From Chloroflexi bacterium OLB15 (lineage in GTDB: Bacteria > Chloroflexota > Anaerolineae > Aggregatilineales > Phototrophicaceae), in NCBI GenBank assembly GCA_001567085.1, contig LMZS01000130.1:1-48048 (forward strand): DNA of 48,048 nucleotides, written 5' to 3'. The stretch's first letter is position 1. Each line of letters starts with the position of its first letter. The notes under the pieces are model-generated. The model made no database searches. It was not told the DNA's origin and was given only the letters and a program-made list of their open reading frames with translations. The translations under genes and the position numbers were made by a program. Shown here piece after piece: positions 28,046 through 35,717 of this stretch.

Positions 28046-28055
28046 TCGTTTAGGT

Positions 28056-28484
28056 TCATTTGCCTTTTGCCGGCGCTTTACTACCGGCTTTGCGCTGAAT
28101 CTCGCTTTCCTGCCGGAACATGAGTGCTGACCATGTATCATCAAGTGAAATCAAACGGATGCCGCCCCAACCGGCGTTCGTTACGACATCCCAGCCTTTA
28201 TCGCGGTTGATGTCTGATTTGATTTTGCTCGTCCCTTTAGGGTAGCACAGCCATAGTCTGCCCTCTGGCTTAAGGGCTTCCAGCGCAAGCGGTGCTAGCG
28301 CGTCTACTTCTGCCTGATTTTTCATGAAACCCTGTACAACATCGTAAGCGCCGTTCGCGGTGGTTTCAACGGTTGCGCCTTCTGGCAGCGGCGAAATTTG
28401 CTGAAGGTATCCTTCCGGGGGGTTGATCAGAAGGATTCGGCTTCCCGGTTTGATATACATCTTTTGAGCAATAGTCTGTGCCAT
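28056..28484 (-). CDS. DUF3052-like small protein
   Basis: A 142-residue soluble protein with the pattern SRILLINPPEGYLQQI, then ALKPEGRLWLCYPKGTSKIKSDINRDKGWD. This resembles DUF3052 family proteins, which look like degenerate methyltransferase-fold domains. There is no SAM glycine motif, so enzymatic activity is doubtful. The basic tail KAGSKAPAKGK is low complexity. It converges on the ROK kinase gene with an 11-base gap. Family assignment is by remembered pattern and is moderately secure; the function is unknown. Confidence 0.7.
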   Translation of the reverse strand: MAQTIAQKMYIKPGSRILLINPPEGYLQQISPLPEGATVETTANGAYDVVQGFMKNQAEVDALAPLALEALKPEGRLWLCYPKGTSKIKSDINRDKGWDVVTNAGWGGIRLISLDDTWSALMFRQESEIQRKAGSKAPAKGK

Positions 28485-28586
28485 TGGAACAGCCCCGATT
28501 TTTCTGAGTTTTAGTTCAGAAGATCAACGAATGTTTGCATTGTATCAGCGCTTCGTTGTATTTCCATCAAAATTTGCGGCTACGAA

Positions 28587-28615
28587 TTGTATAGCCTGTG
28601 ACGCAATGCTAGACT
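28587..28615 (+). promoter_or_regulatory. Possible promoter of the histidine kinase gene (leaderless)
   Basis: TTGTAT (28587-28592), 17-base spacer, TAGACT (28610-28615) preceded by TGC as an extended -10. The start would be near 28622, only about three bases before the ATG at 28625. No Shine-Dalgarno sequence is visible, which fits a leaderless transcript. Confidence 0.4.
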
Positions 28616-28624
28616 TGATATACC

Positions 28625-30193
28625 ATGTTATCTCTACTGGATTTTCGGGTTCGCCAGCGCGATTTTTTGCTGGAAATTTCAAAAGCCATCACCTCACGCC
28701 TTGATCTGAACGAAGTGCTCAAGCGGGTGGTTAATGCTTCTGTTGCCATGCTTGCCGGTCAGGTTGGCATCATCGCCCTGCGCGATGATCAGGGGGAGTA
28801 CCACATTCAGGCTGTTCTGGGCTTAAGCAGAGAGCGAATCCCTGAATTGAACACGCGGCTCGTGGAAGTGATTCAAACCGCCAGCGCGCGCGATACTGAA
28901 TTGGTCAATGCCCGCCTGCGGGAGATGGCGGCAATAATTGACAAACGCCTGATTCAGTCGTTCGCTATCCCGCTTTCTTTCGGCGGTGAAGCGGTAGGAC
29001 TGATGCTGGTATTCCGCAATTTTCAAGGCGGCGCAACACCCGACGATATTCAGGTGTTGCAAAGCTTCGCCGATCAGGCTGCAATCGCCGTTCACAATGC
29101 CCAGCTTTACGAACGTATGAATTTTGACCGCAAACAGTTGGCCGCAGTTGTGCAGCACAGCGCCGACGGGGTCGTTATTCTGGATGCTTCGCTGACTATT
29201 ATCAGCTTCAACCATGCGGTTGAACGGCTGACGGCGTGGATGGCTGAAGACGCCATCGGCTTGAAAGTAGAAGAGGTGCTGGCGCTTGCGCGTGTTGAAA
29301 AAGGTGATTTACACCGCGCTTTAGAAAATGGCTGGCCTTATGCCGGTGACGAATCTGGCGACGATACCTTGTATGTAGAAGGTGATTTGCTGCGCCGTGA
29401 TGGCCTGACTACCAGCGTTGGCATTCATTATGCGCCGCTTTTTACCGCTGAGGGCAAGCTGGCGAACGTGATCGCCAATGTGCGCGATATCTCCAATTTC
29501 CGGCAGGCGCAGCAAATGCAAAACGTGTTCATTTCAACCGTTTCGCACGAGTTGAAAACGCCGGTTGCATTGATTAAAGGTTACGCTGCAACGCTTCGCC
29601 GCGAAGATGTAACGTGGGATGATGCCTTTGTTCGTGAATACAGCGGGGTTATCGAAGAAGAGGCGGATCGGCTGACTGAATTGATCGAAGACCTGCTAAC
29701 CGCCAGCCGGATTCAGGCTGATCGCGGCCTTTCCTTGATACCCGGCGACATGAACATCGTTGAGATTGTGCGTCGCTCGGTGGCGCGTTTCCAGACTCAG
29801 ACTGAGAATCATAAATTCGAGCTGGATTTTCCGAAAGACTTTCCGGTTATTTTGGGGGATGAAACTCGTTTCCGTCAGGTGGTGGATAATTTGCTCAGCA
29901 ATGCCATCAAGTACTCGCCCAATGGCGGCACTATCACCGTTGGCGGAACAGCCGATGAAAATACTGTAACCCTGTACGTGCGTGATGAAGGTGTGGGCAT
30001 TAAAGAAAGCGATATCGAACGCATCTTTGATCGCTTTTACCGCGTAGATGGTGCGCTCAGCCGGAAGACTCAAGGCACCGGGCTTGGCCTGTTCCTGTCT
30101 AAAGCCATCGTCGAAGCGCACGGCGGTACTATTCGCGTGGAAAGCACGCCGGGTAAAGGCAGCACCTTTATCATTACCCTACCCAGAAGCTAA
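28625..30193 (+). CDS. Sensor histidine kinase (GAF-PAS-HisKA-HATPase)
   Basis: A 522-residue kinase with no membrane segment. The order is a GAF domain (about 15-160, ending FADQAAIAVHNAQLYERM), a PAS domain (about 170-285, starting AAVVQHSADGVVILDASL), HisKA with FISTVSHELKTPVALIKGY (phospho-accepting His308), and HATPase_c with N box DNLLSNAIKYSPNGG, G1 VRDEGVGI, F box FDRFYRVD and G2 GTGLGLFLSKAIVEAHGG. All kinase motifs look intact. No response regulator gene adjoins it. The only one in the window (39439-40152) lacks the phospho-acceptor, so the partner is probably elsewhere. It is followed after 17 bases by the CpXC gene. Confidence 0.93.
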   Translation: MLSLLDFRVRQRDFLLEISKAITSRLDLNEVLKRVVNASVAMLAGQVGIIALRDDQGEYHIQAVLGLSRERIPELNTRLVEVIQTASARDTELVNARLREMAAIIDKRLIQSFAIPLSFGGEAVGLMLVFRNFQGGATPDDIQVLQSFADQAAIAVHNAQLYERMNFDRKQLAAVVQHSADGVVILDASLTIISFNHAVERLTAWMAEDAIGLKVEEVLALARVEKGDLHRALENGWPYAGDESGDDTLYVEGDLLRRDGLTTSVGIHYAPLFTAEGKLANVIANVRDISNFRQAQQMQNVFISTVSHELKTPVALIKGYAATLRREDVTWDDAFVREYSGVIEEEADRLTELIEDLLTASRIQADRGLSLIPGDMNIVEIVRRSVARFQTQTENHKFELDFPKDFPVILGDETRFRQVVDNLLSNAIKYSPNGGTITVGGTADENTVTLYVRDEGVGIKESDIERIFDRFYRVDGALSRKTQGTGLGLFLSKAIVEAHGGTIRVESTPGKGSTFIITLPRS

Positions 30194-30210
30194 TACGAAA
30201 CGGAGACGAA

Positions 30211-31569
30211 ATGCCTAAACAAACAAACGTCCGCTGCCCGAATTGCGGAATACAATTTGCCGCGCCAGTGGAAACTGTCATTGATGTATCCCAGAATCCG
30301 AACGGCAAAATGCTGCTGCTTGCCGGTTCCTTGAATGCCTTTCAATGCCCGAACTGTGGCAGCCCTGTGCGGGTAACGACGCCCTTCCTGTTTCATGATG
30401 GCAGCAAAGAACTGTTGATGGTTTATGTGCCGCCGGAACTGAACTTGCCCAAGCCGGAACGCGAAAAGGCCATTGGCGATTTGATGCGTGAATTGACCGC
30501 TATCCTGCCGCAGGGGTCATTCAAGAGCTATATGTTCCAACCGCGTGAAGCACTCACGTTGCAAGGCATGGTAGATACTATTTTGCAGGCGGATGGCGTA
30601 ACCCCTGAAATGATGCAGCAGCAGCGCGATCGCCTCTCGGTACTGGAATCGCTGCTTGGCGCGCCGGAAGAGACGCGACCCTCAATCATTGAGCAGAATG
30701 ACGCCAAAATTGACACCCAGTTTATGCAAACCCTCAGCCTCTTGATTCAGCGCATGGCCGCTGAAGGGCAAACTGAAGTCGCCCAGCAGCTTGCGATTGT
30801 TCAGGAGGATGTGCTTGCTTTCTCTAGCTTCGGCCAGACCTTGATGCGGGATGCGCAAGAGCAGGAAGCCGTCATGCAGGAGGTCGCGGAGTCCATTCAG
30901 GCATTAGGTGCGCAGCCTGTTCGCGCCGATTTTCTATCCCTTGCCCAGCGGTATGCAGGCGATGATCAGCGGCTTGAAGCGTTGGTTGGCTTAATTCGTC
31001 CGGCATTTGATTATGCCTTCTTTCAGGATTTGACGGCTGCTATCGGTAAAGCCCCGGCGGATGAGCGTGAAAAGTTGGAAACCTTGCGCGATAGGCTGCT
31101 TGAACTTACGCAAGCCGTTGATGCCCAAACGCAAGCCGTGATTGCCGATGCCGCTAAACTGCTTCAGGTATTTGCCAGCGCTCCCGATGAGCAGGCTTTG
31201 GATGGCTTAATTCGCGAAAACGTGGCAGTGCTGGATGAAGCCTTTCTGAGCGTGCTGCTGGCAAATTTACAGCAGGCAGAATCGCAGGGGAAATCTGATC
31301 TGGTCGCCAAATTGACTGATATCTACGAGCGCGTGTTAGGGGTGCTGCGCGAGCAGATGCCTCCAGTGCTGCGCTTCGTCAATGAACTGCTTGGCGCTCC
31401 CACGCCTGAAGAACAGCAGAAAATGCTGGATGAGAACGCGAAAGCTTTTGGCGAGTCGCTGCTTACCACCATTGACGCCGTTAGCGAAGCGATGTCTGCT
31501 CGTGGGGAAGACTCGATCATCGAACGGCTGGCAGAATTGCGCGCGGCGGCGGAGCAGGCGTTGGCCTAA
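30211..31569 (+). CDS. CpXC-domain protein with long helical C-terminus
   Basis: A 452-residue soluble protein. The N-terminal CpXC domain has two CPNCG knuckles (VRCPNCGIQF at Cys9/Cys12 and FQCPNCGSPV), which should bind zinc, plus FLFHDGSKELLMVYVP. The remaining 350 residues are rich in Glu, Gln, Ala and Leu and look like a helical repeat or coiled coil. It contains several similar helical segments, for example LIQRMAAEGQTEVAQQLAIV and LANLQQAESQGKSDLVAKL, which suggest internal duplication. ATG at 30211 follows GGAG. It is probably co-transcribed with the histidine kinase. Function of CpXC proteins is not established. Confidence 0.82.
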   Translation: MPKQTNVRCPNCGIQFAAPVETVIDVSQNPNGKMLLLAGSLNAFQCPNCGSPVRVTTPFLFHDGSKELLMVYVPPELNLPKPEREKAIGDLMRELTAILPQGSFKSYMFQPREALTLQGMVDTILQADGVTPEMMQQQRDRLSVLESLLGAPEETRPSIIEQNDAKIDTQFMQTLSLLIQRMAAEGQTEVAQQLAIVQEDVLAFSSFGQTLMRDAQEQEAVMQEVAESIQALGAQPVRADFLSLAQRYAGDDQRLEALVGLIRPAFDYAFFQDLTAAIGKAPADEREKLETLRDRLLELTQAVDAQTQAVIADAAKLLQVFASAPDEQALDGLIRENVAVLDEAFLSVLLANLQQAESQGKSDLVAKLTDIYERVLGVLREQMPPVLRFVNELLGAPTPEEQQKMLDENAKAFGESLLTTIDAVSEAMSARGEDSIIERLAELRAAAEQALA

Positions 31570-31666
31570 TGCCGCATTAGTTGGGTGAAACTGCTCTCCT
31601 TAAAACCAACGCTTGCCCTACCCAGCATGGAAAATTGGGCGGCTCTTTTGTAAGCTTTGCATTAGT

Positions 31667-31720
31667 GGCGAACTGCGTTCGCGTGGTTCGCCCTTTGCTA
31701 TATCTCTTAGGGAGCAAAGG
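31667..31720 (+). promoter_or_regulatory. Candidate RNA switch over the ribosome-binding site of the gene at 31729
   Basis: CCTTTGCT (31692-31699) can pair base for base with AGCAAAGG (31713-31720), which contains the AAAGG ribosome-binding site eight bases before the ATG. Just upstream GGCGAAC (31667-31673) can pair either with GTTCGCC (31686-31692), whose last C overlaps the first stem, or, as GCGAAC (31668-31673), with GTTCGC (31677-31682). These alternatives would couple to opening or closing of the site. The pairings are seen; the regulatory role is inferred. Confidence 0.4.
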
Positions 31721-31728
31721 TAATTTAT

Positions 31729-33132
31729 ATGCCAACAGCGAACCGTTCTTCGCAACGCGCGTTCAGGGTCGGGATGTTTGTCTTGAGCGCCGCGCTCGCC
31801 ATGACTTTGGTTCTTCTCGGTCAGTTCTCCGCAGCCCCCGCTCAGGCACAGGCTGAACCAACGTTTACACCGGCTGATCAATTGACTCGCGCATTTGAAG
31901 CAGTACGTTCCGCGCTGGAAGATCGTTTTAATGCCACGCTGCGGCCGGTGGCAAGCTATACGTGGGAACAGATGGAGTTCGTCAACGGCATTGACGATTG
32001 TACTACCAATGTTGAAACCCCCCGCCCTCTGTATTATGGCTGGCGTTTTGTGCTGACCGGTTTCGATGGTCGCCAGTATGAAGGCCGCTCCAGCTTCGAC
32101 TCCACGATCATCACCACGTGCGATGAAGTGACAACTGCTGTCGCCGCTCCTGCTTCAGGCAGCAATCTGCCTGCGCCAGTGTCTGGCTCAGCGATGGTTG
32201 GTGGCTTTGAACTCGGCGGTCACGCGTTGGAACTGAATGCCAACACGGTGAGCCTGATGAACCGTTCAGGTATGACCTGGGTCAAGATGCAGCATGAATA
32301 TCGCCTCGGTCAAGACCCTTCCGTTGTCGCCAGCATCATCAACAACGCACATGCTCAGGGCTTTAAGGTGTTGGTTGGTATTCCCGGCGAACCCGCCGAA
32401 ATGGGCGATTTCAACGGCTACATTAATAACTATGCCAGCTTCGTGGCAGGTGTGGCTGCGTTAGGCGCAGATGCGATTGAAGTGTGGAATGAACCCAATA
32501 TTGACCGCGAATGGCCTGTAGGCAGCATCAATGGCGCCAATTACACGCAGCTTTTGGCCGCTGCCTTCAATGCGATTAAGAGCCGCAACCCCAGCACCTT
32601 CGTGATCAGCGGCGCGCCCGCCCCGACCGGCTTCTTTGGCGCGGCAGGTTGTACAGCCAATGGCTGCAATGACGACGTATTCATGCAGCAGATGGCCGCC
32701 GCAGGCGCTTCACAATACATGGACTGCGTTGGCTTGCACTATAACGAAGGCATCGTTTCCCCGAATGCGACGAGTGGCGACTCGCGCGGCAGCTATCCAA
32801 GCTATTTCTTCGGCTCAATGCTGAATCGTGGCTACGCGCCTTTTGGTGGTGTTCCGGTGTGCTTCACGGAACTGGGCTTCCTCAGTCCAGAAGGCTTTGC
32901 TGATCCGCTGCCCGCTTCGTTTGCATGGGCGCAGAACACCACCGTTGCCCAACAGGCGCAGTGGCTGGCTGAAGCCGCCGTTTCCGCAGCGAACAGCGGC
33001 CGTGTACGCCTGATGATCGTGTGGAATGTGGACTTCCCATTCTGGGGATCAGACCCGGCGGGTGGTTACGCCATATTCCGCCCGGATCGATCCTGCCCGG
33101 CATGTGATACGCTCGGCGCGGTGATGCAGTAA
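31729..33132 (+). CDS. Secreted cellulase-like (GH-A clan) protein
   Basis: A 467-residue exported protein. The long signal peptide or anchor occupies about residues 12-41, ending AAPAQAQA. After a region of about 110 residues with two cysteines and a Pro/Ala/Ser linker (about 140-155), a TIM-barrel-like domain follows with FELGGHALELN, MTWVKMQHEY, AIEVWNEPN (candidate acid/base Glu255), CVGLHYNEG, CFTELGF (candidate nucleophile Glu381) and VRLMIVWNVDFPFWG. Motif order fits clan GH-A. It is only distantly related to the two paralogues at 16526 and 33248. The polymer substrate is unknown. A possible RNA hairpin covers its ribosome-binding site. Confidence 0.82.
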   Translation: MPTANRSSQRAFRVGMFVLSAALAMTLVLLGQFSAAPAQAQAEPTFTPADQLTRAFEAVRSALEDRFNATLRPVASYTWEQMEFVNGIDDCTTNVETPRPLYYGWRFVLTGFDGRQYEGRSSFDSTIITTCDEVTTAVAAPASGSNLPAPVSGSAMVGGFELGGHALELNANTVSLMNRSGMTWVKMQHEYRLGQDPSVVASIINNAHAQGFKVLVGIPGEPAEMGDFNGYINNYASFVAGVAALGADAIEVWNEPNIDREWPVGSINGANYTQLLAAAFNAIKSRNPSTFVISGAPAPTGFFGAAGCTANGCNDDVFMQQMAAAGASQYMDCVGLHYNEGIVSPNATSGDSRGSYPSYFFGSMLNRGYAPFGGVPVCFTELGFLSPEGFADPLPASFAWAQNTTVAQQAQWLAEAAVSAANSGRVRLMIVWNVDFPFWGSDPAGGYAIFRPDRSCPACDTLGAVMQ

Positions 33133-33166
33133 TCACCTGCCATTTAAGATAAATCCGTAATGACCT

Positions 33167-33200
33167 GTAGGGGCGCACTTGCTGCGCCTCTACGTTTTTT
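33167..33200 (+). terminator. Rho-independent terminator after the cellulase-like gene
   Basis: Stem GTAGGGGCGCA / TGCGCCTCTAC with loop CTTGC and one G-T pair, followed by G and six T residues. It separates two secreted glycosidase-like genes. Confidence 0.85.
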
Positions 33201-33247
33201 ACGGCTAGTTCGCTATAGTGTATTTTTCTGCGCCCAAAGGATTCCTG

Positions 33248-34636
33248 ATGAAACATCGGTTGTTGATATTGACTGTTCTTTCCATCCTGATCCTCGCTAC
33301 CGCAGTCAATGCGCAGCAGCCATCTGATCCTTCGCGCGTCTTCGGCATTGTCGAAGGTTACTATCGCCCCGGCGAAGCTGCCGCGCTTGGCGCAAGCTGG
33401 GATCGAATTATCTTCAACTGGAATCGCTTCCAACCCAATAGCCCCGAAGAATTTGATGCTTCCAGCGTGCCAGAAAGCTTTTTAAGCGATGCAGCGGCGG
33501 CCAATCGCCAGATTGTTGGGCTGATTAAAAATACCCCTTTCTGGGCGTCTGCAACTGGCAACCCGGCGGGCGTGCCGCTGGGTTTGGAACTGCCATTTGA
33601 TGATCCCGGCAATCTATTCGGGGCTTTTGTTCGGCGGCTGGTTGAATATTACGCCCCGCGCGGGGTGCATCACTGGGTGATCTGGAACGAGCCAGATATT
33701 CGCCCCGGCGAAGGCGGAGTAGAATTTGAAGGCGAACTTGAAGACTACGCCCGTCTTTTACAAACCGCCTACCGCGCGATCAAGGCAGTTGATCCGGCGG
33801 CGCACGTTCAGCTGGCAGGCTTGACGTGGTGGTATGACGTGAACCATTACCGCGAACCATATCTTGCCCGCTTGCTGCAATATCTCAACCGTGATCCGCA
33901 GGCGCGCGCCAATAACTTCTATTTCGATGGTATTTCCCTGCATATCTATTTCACCACCGCTTCAGTCGGCGAAATTCTGGAGGCTAATCAACGCATCCTG
34001 CGCGCGTTTGGCCTCGGCGCGAAAGATGTCTGGCTGAGCGAATTCAACGCCAGCCCCCGCCGCGACCCTGCCGCCGCTATCGGCACACCCTTTCAGGTAT
34101 CCTTAGAGCAGCAGGCTGATTTTGTTGTGCAGGCGGCAGCAATCGCGCTGGCTGAAGGTGTAGACCGTATGGCTGTTTATCGCCTGTGGGACAATGATTT
34201 TGTACCCGGTCAAACTGAACCTTGGGGGCTGCTGCGCGCTGATGGTTCGCAGCGACCCGCCTTTTTTGCCTATCAGCAGGTTATTCAGCGCATGAATGGG
34301 GCAGGGCAAATCACCCACGTGCAGCGCGGTGGCGCTGAAATGGTCATGTTCCAATTTGCAGATCGCACGCTCTATGCCCTCTGGAGCAGCGGCGTAGATG
34401 CGGGTGAATTCGTCATTAATGCCGCCGATGTCGCTGATGCTGGCGTGGTGGATGCCGCCCGCAACCCTGTCTCTGTGCCTATTGTAGATGGCCGGGCTGT
34501 AATTCCTGCGCCCGGCGCAGAGATGATTGATATGGACTTTGTGGTTGTGGCCGGAGCCGTCCGAATTATCGAGCTTCCCGGCGCCCCGCGTTCGGTCAGC
34601 TACCGTAACGCCGCCGGAACAACCGTGCTCTATTGA
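33248..34636 (+). CDS. Secreted glycoside-hydrolase-like protein (clan GH-A fold), paralogue 2
   Basis: A 462-residue exported protein with signal peptide MKHRLLILTVLSILILATAVNAQ. It aligns along its whole length with the protein at 16526-17929: GLIKNTPFWA matches GVIKHTPAWA; EYYAPRGVHHWVIWNEPDI has candidate acid/base Glu148; WLSEFNASP has candidate nucleophile Glu265; and GLLRADGSQRPAFFAYQ matches the other copy. A C-terminal beta domain follows residue 350. I chose ATG at 33248 (AAAGGA upstream) over the open-frame start at 33218 because the signal peptide begins there. It converges on the nucleotidyltransferase-like gene. Substrate is unknown. Confidence 0.8.
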   Translation: MKHRLLILTVLSILILATAVNAQQPSDPSRVFGIVEGYYRPGEAAALGASWDRIIFNWNRFQPNSPEEFDASSVPESFLSDAAAANRQIVGLIKNTPFWASATGNPAGVPLGLELPFDDPGNLFGAFVRRLVEYYAPRGVHHWVIWNEPDIRPGEGGVEFEGELEDYARLLQTAYRAIKAVDPAAHVQLAGLTWWYDVNHYREPYLARLLQYLNRDPQARANNFYFDGISLHIYFTTASVGEILEANQRILRAFGLGAKDVWLSEFNASPRRDPAAAIGTPFQVSLEQQADFVVQAAAIALAEGVDRMAVYRLWDNDFVPGQTEPWGLLRADGSQRPAFFAYQQVIQRMNGAGQITHVQRGGAEMVMFQFADRTLYALWSSGVDAGEFVINAADVADAGVVDAARNPVSVPIVDGRAVIPAPGAEMIDMDFVVVAGAVRIIELPGAPRSVSYRNAAGTTVLY

Positions 34637-34730
34637 TCAATGTGGCGTGCATGAGCGCGAAATACGCTGCCGGGCAGGTTCGTTAGGTACAGCGGGAATG
34701 GCAAATAGAAGTTTTGGGTCAGCGACGACC

Positions 34731-35651
34731 TCAATCGCCTGCCAGTAGATCAGCTTCCAGATCATACTGGCGCAGCTTATCGAAATATTTGATCATAACC
34801 GGGTGGCCGTGATTATTGAAATGCCCCTTCACCCGTTCATCGGTAATCTCGGCAGAGTTGTGGGCGTGACGCTTGATTTCATATTGAAACTTGGCCTGTT
34901 TGCGCCTGAACTCCCACGCTTCCAGTTTATCGCCTAATTTACCGCCTAGCACCCACTCGCCTGCGCGCTTCAAAAGCGCCCAACCGCCTTTAGGCGCATA
35001 AATTTCGGGCGAATAGAAGGGATCCGCTGCATTGGCTAAGAAGCTCAATTCCCAGCCGTTTTCCGCGCGCATCTGCGCATAAATCTCTTTTCCCGAAAGG
35101 GGCAGTAGCTGGGTGATTTCATGCGCGATATACAGGTCTTCGGGGGCATGCGCCAGGCTGGTTTCAGCCAACACGAAGTTTGGGCATAAGGTCACTTTGC
35201 GTAGCTTCCCGATACGCACCAACAGGATTGAAAACGCCCGTGCCAGCCACACTCGCCCCGCTTTAGTGACGAGCATATAGTCAATATCGTCATGCGCGTT
35301 TGCCGCGTTGTGCATCGCCAGCGCGCCTGTTAATCCCACCATGCGGATGAACGGCATCCGCGCCAGCCAACGCCCGTAGCGTACCGCTTCATCCATCAGG
35401 TGCAGCGAATCCTGTTCGCGTTGCAGGCGCATCGGGATTAGCTTAAGCCGCCCTGAAACCGTCACCAGCCCATCCGACTGTTCCAGAAAATGCGGCAAAT
35501 CAGGGGAATGGGCGAGGGCATTTTCAACCGCTTGCAAAGTGCAGGGGGTATCCGTGATCAAGAAGTGATGAATTTCGCGAGAGGTCATCGGGAAATTGAA
35601 AACATCCCCATAGAGGATAGTGCGCAAGATAGCTTCATCGAGGGCATTCAT
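34731..35651 (-). CDS. Nucleotidyltransferase-like protein of unknown function
   Basis: A soluble protein of about 306 residues. The N-terminal 80 residues look like a winged-helix segment (AILRTILYGDVFNFPMTSREIHHFLI). Residues about 105-130 read MVGLTGALAMHNAANAHDDIDYMLVT, similar to the minimal nucleotidyltransferase pattern G-[SA]-x-A...D-x-D, with the pair of aspartates in DDIDY. The third catalytic acid is not obvious. ATG at 35651 is preferred; TTG at 35675 would add eight residues. It is the last gene of the minus-strand group starting at the response regulator. Substrate is unknown. Confidence 0.7.
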   Translation of the reverse strand: MNALDEAILRTILYGDVFNFPMTSREIHHFLITDTPCTLQAVENALAHSPDLPHFLEQSDGLVTVSGRLKLIPMRLQREQDSLHLMDEAVRYGRWLARMPFIRMVGLTGALAMHNAANAHDDIDYMLVTKAGRVWLARAFSILLVRIGKLRKVTLCPNFVLAETSLAHAPEDLYIAHEITQLLPLSGKEIYAQMRAENGWELSFLANAADPFYSPEIYAPKGGWALLKRAGEWVLGGKLGDKLEAWEFRRKQAKFQYEIKRHAHNSAEITDERVKGHFNNHGHPVMIKYFDKLRQYDLEADLLAGD

Positions 35652-35717
35652 AATAGATGCGTCAACCTTGCTCAACCAGCGATGTATTGGTGGATGGCAG
35701 GGCGTATCTATGCGGCG

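Noticed and set aside
33167..33200. GTAGGGGCGCA dyad as a dispersed repeat or miniature transposon
   Set aside because: I found no second copy in the window and it is well explained as a terminator.
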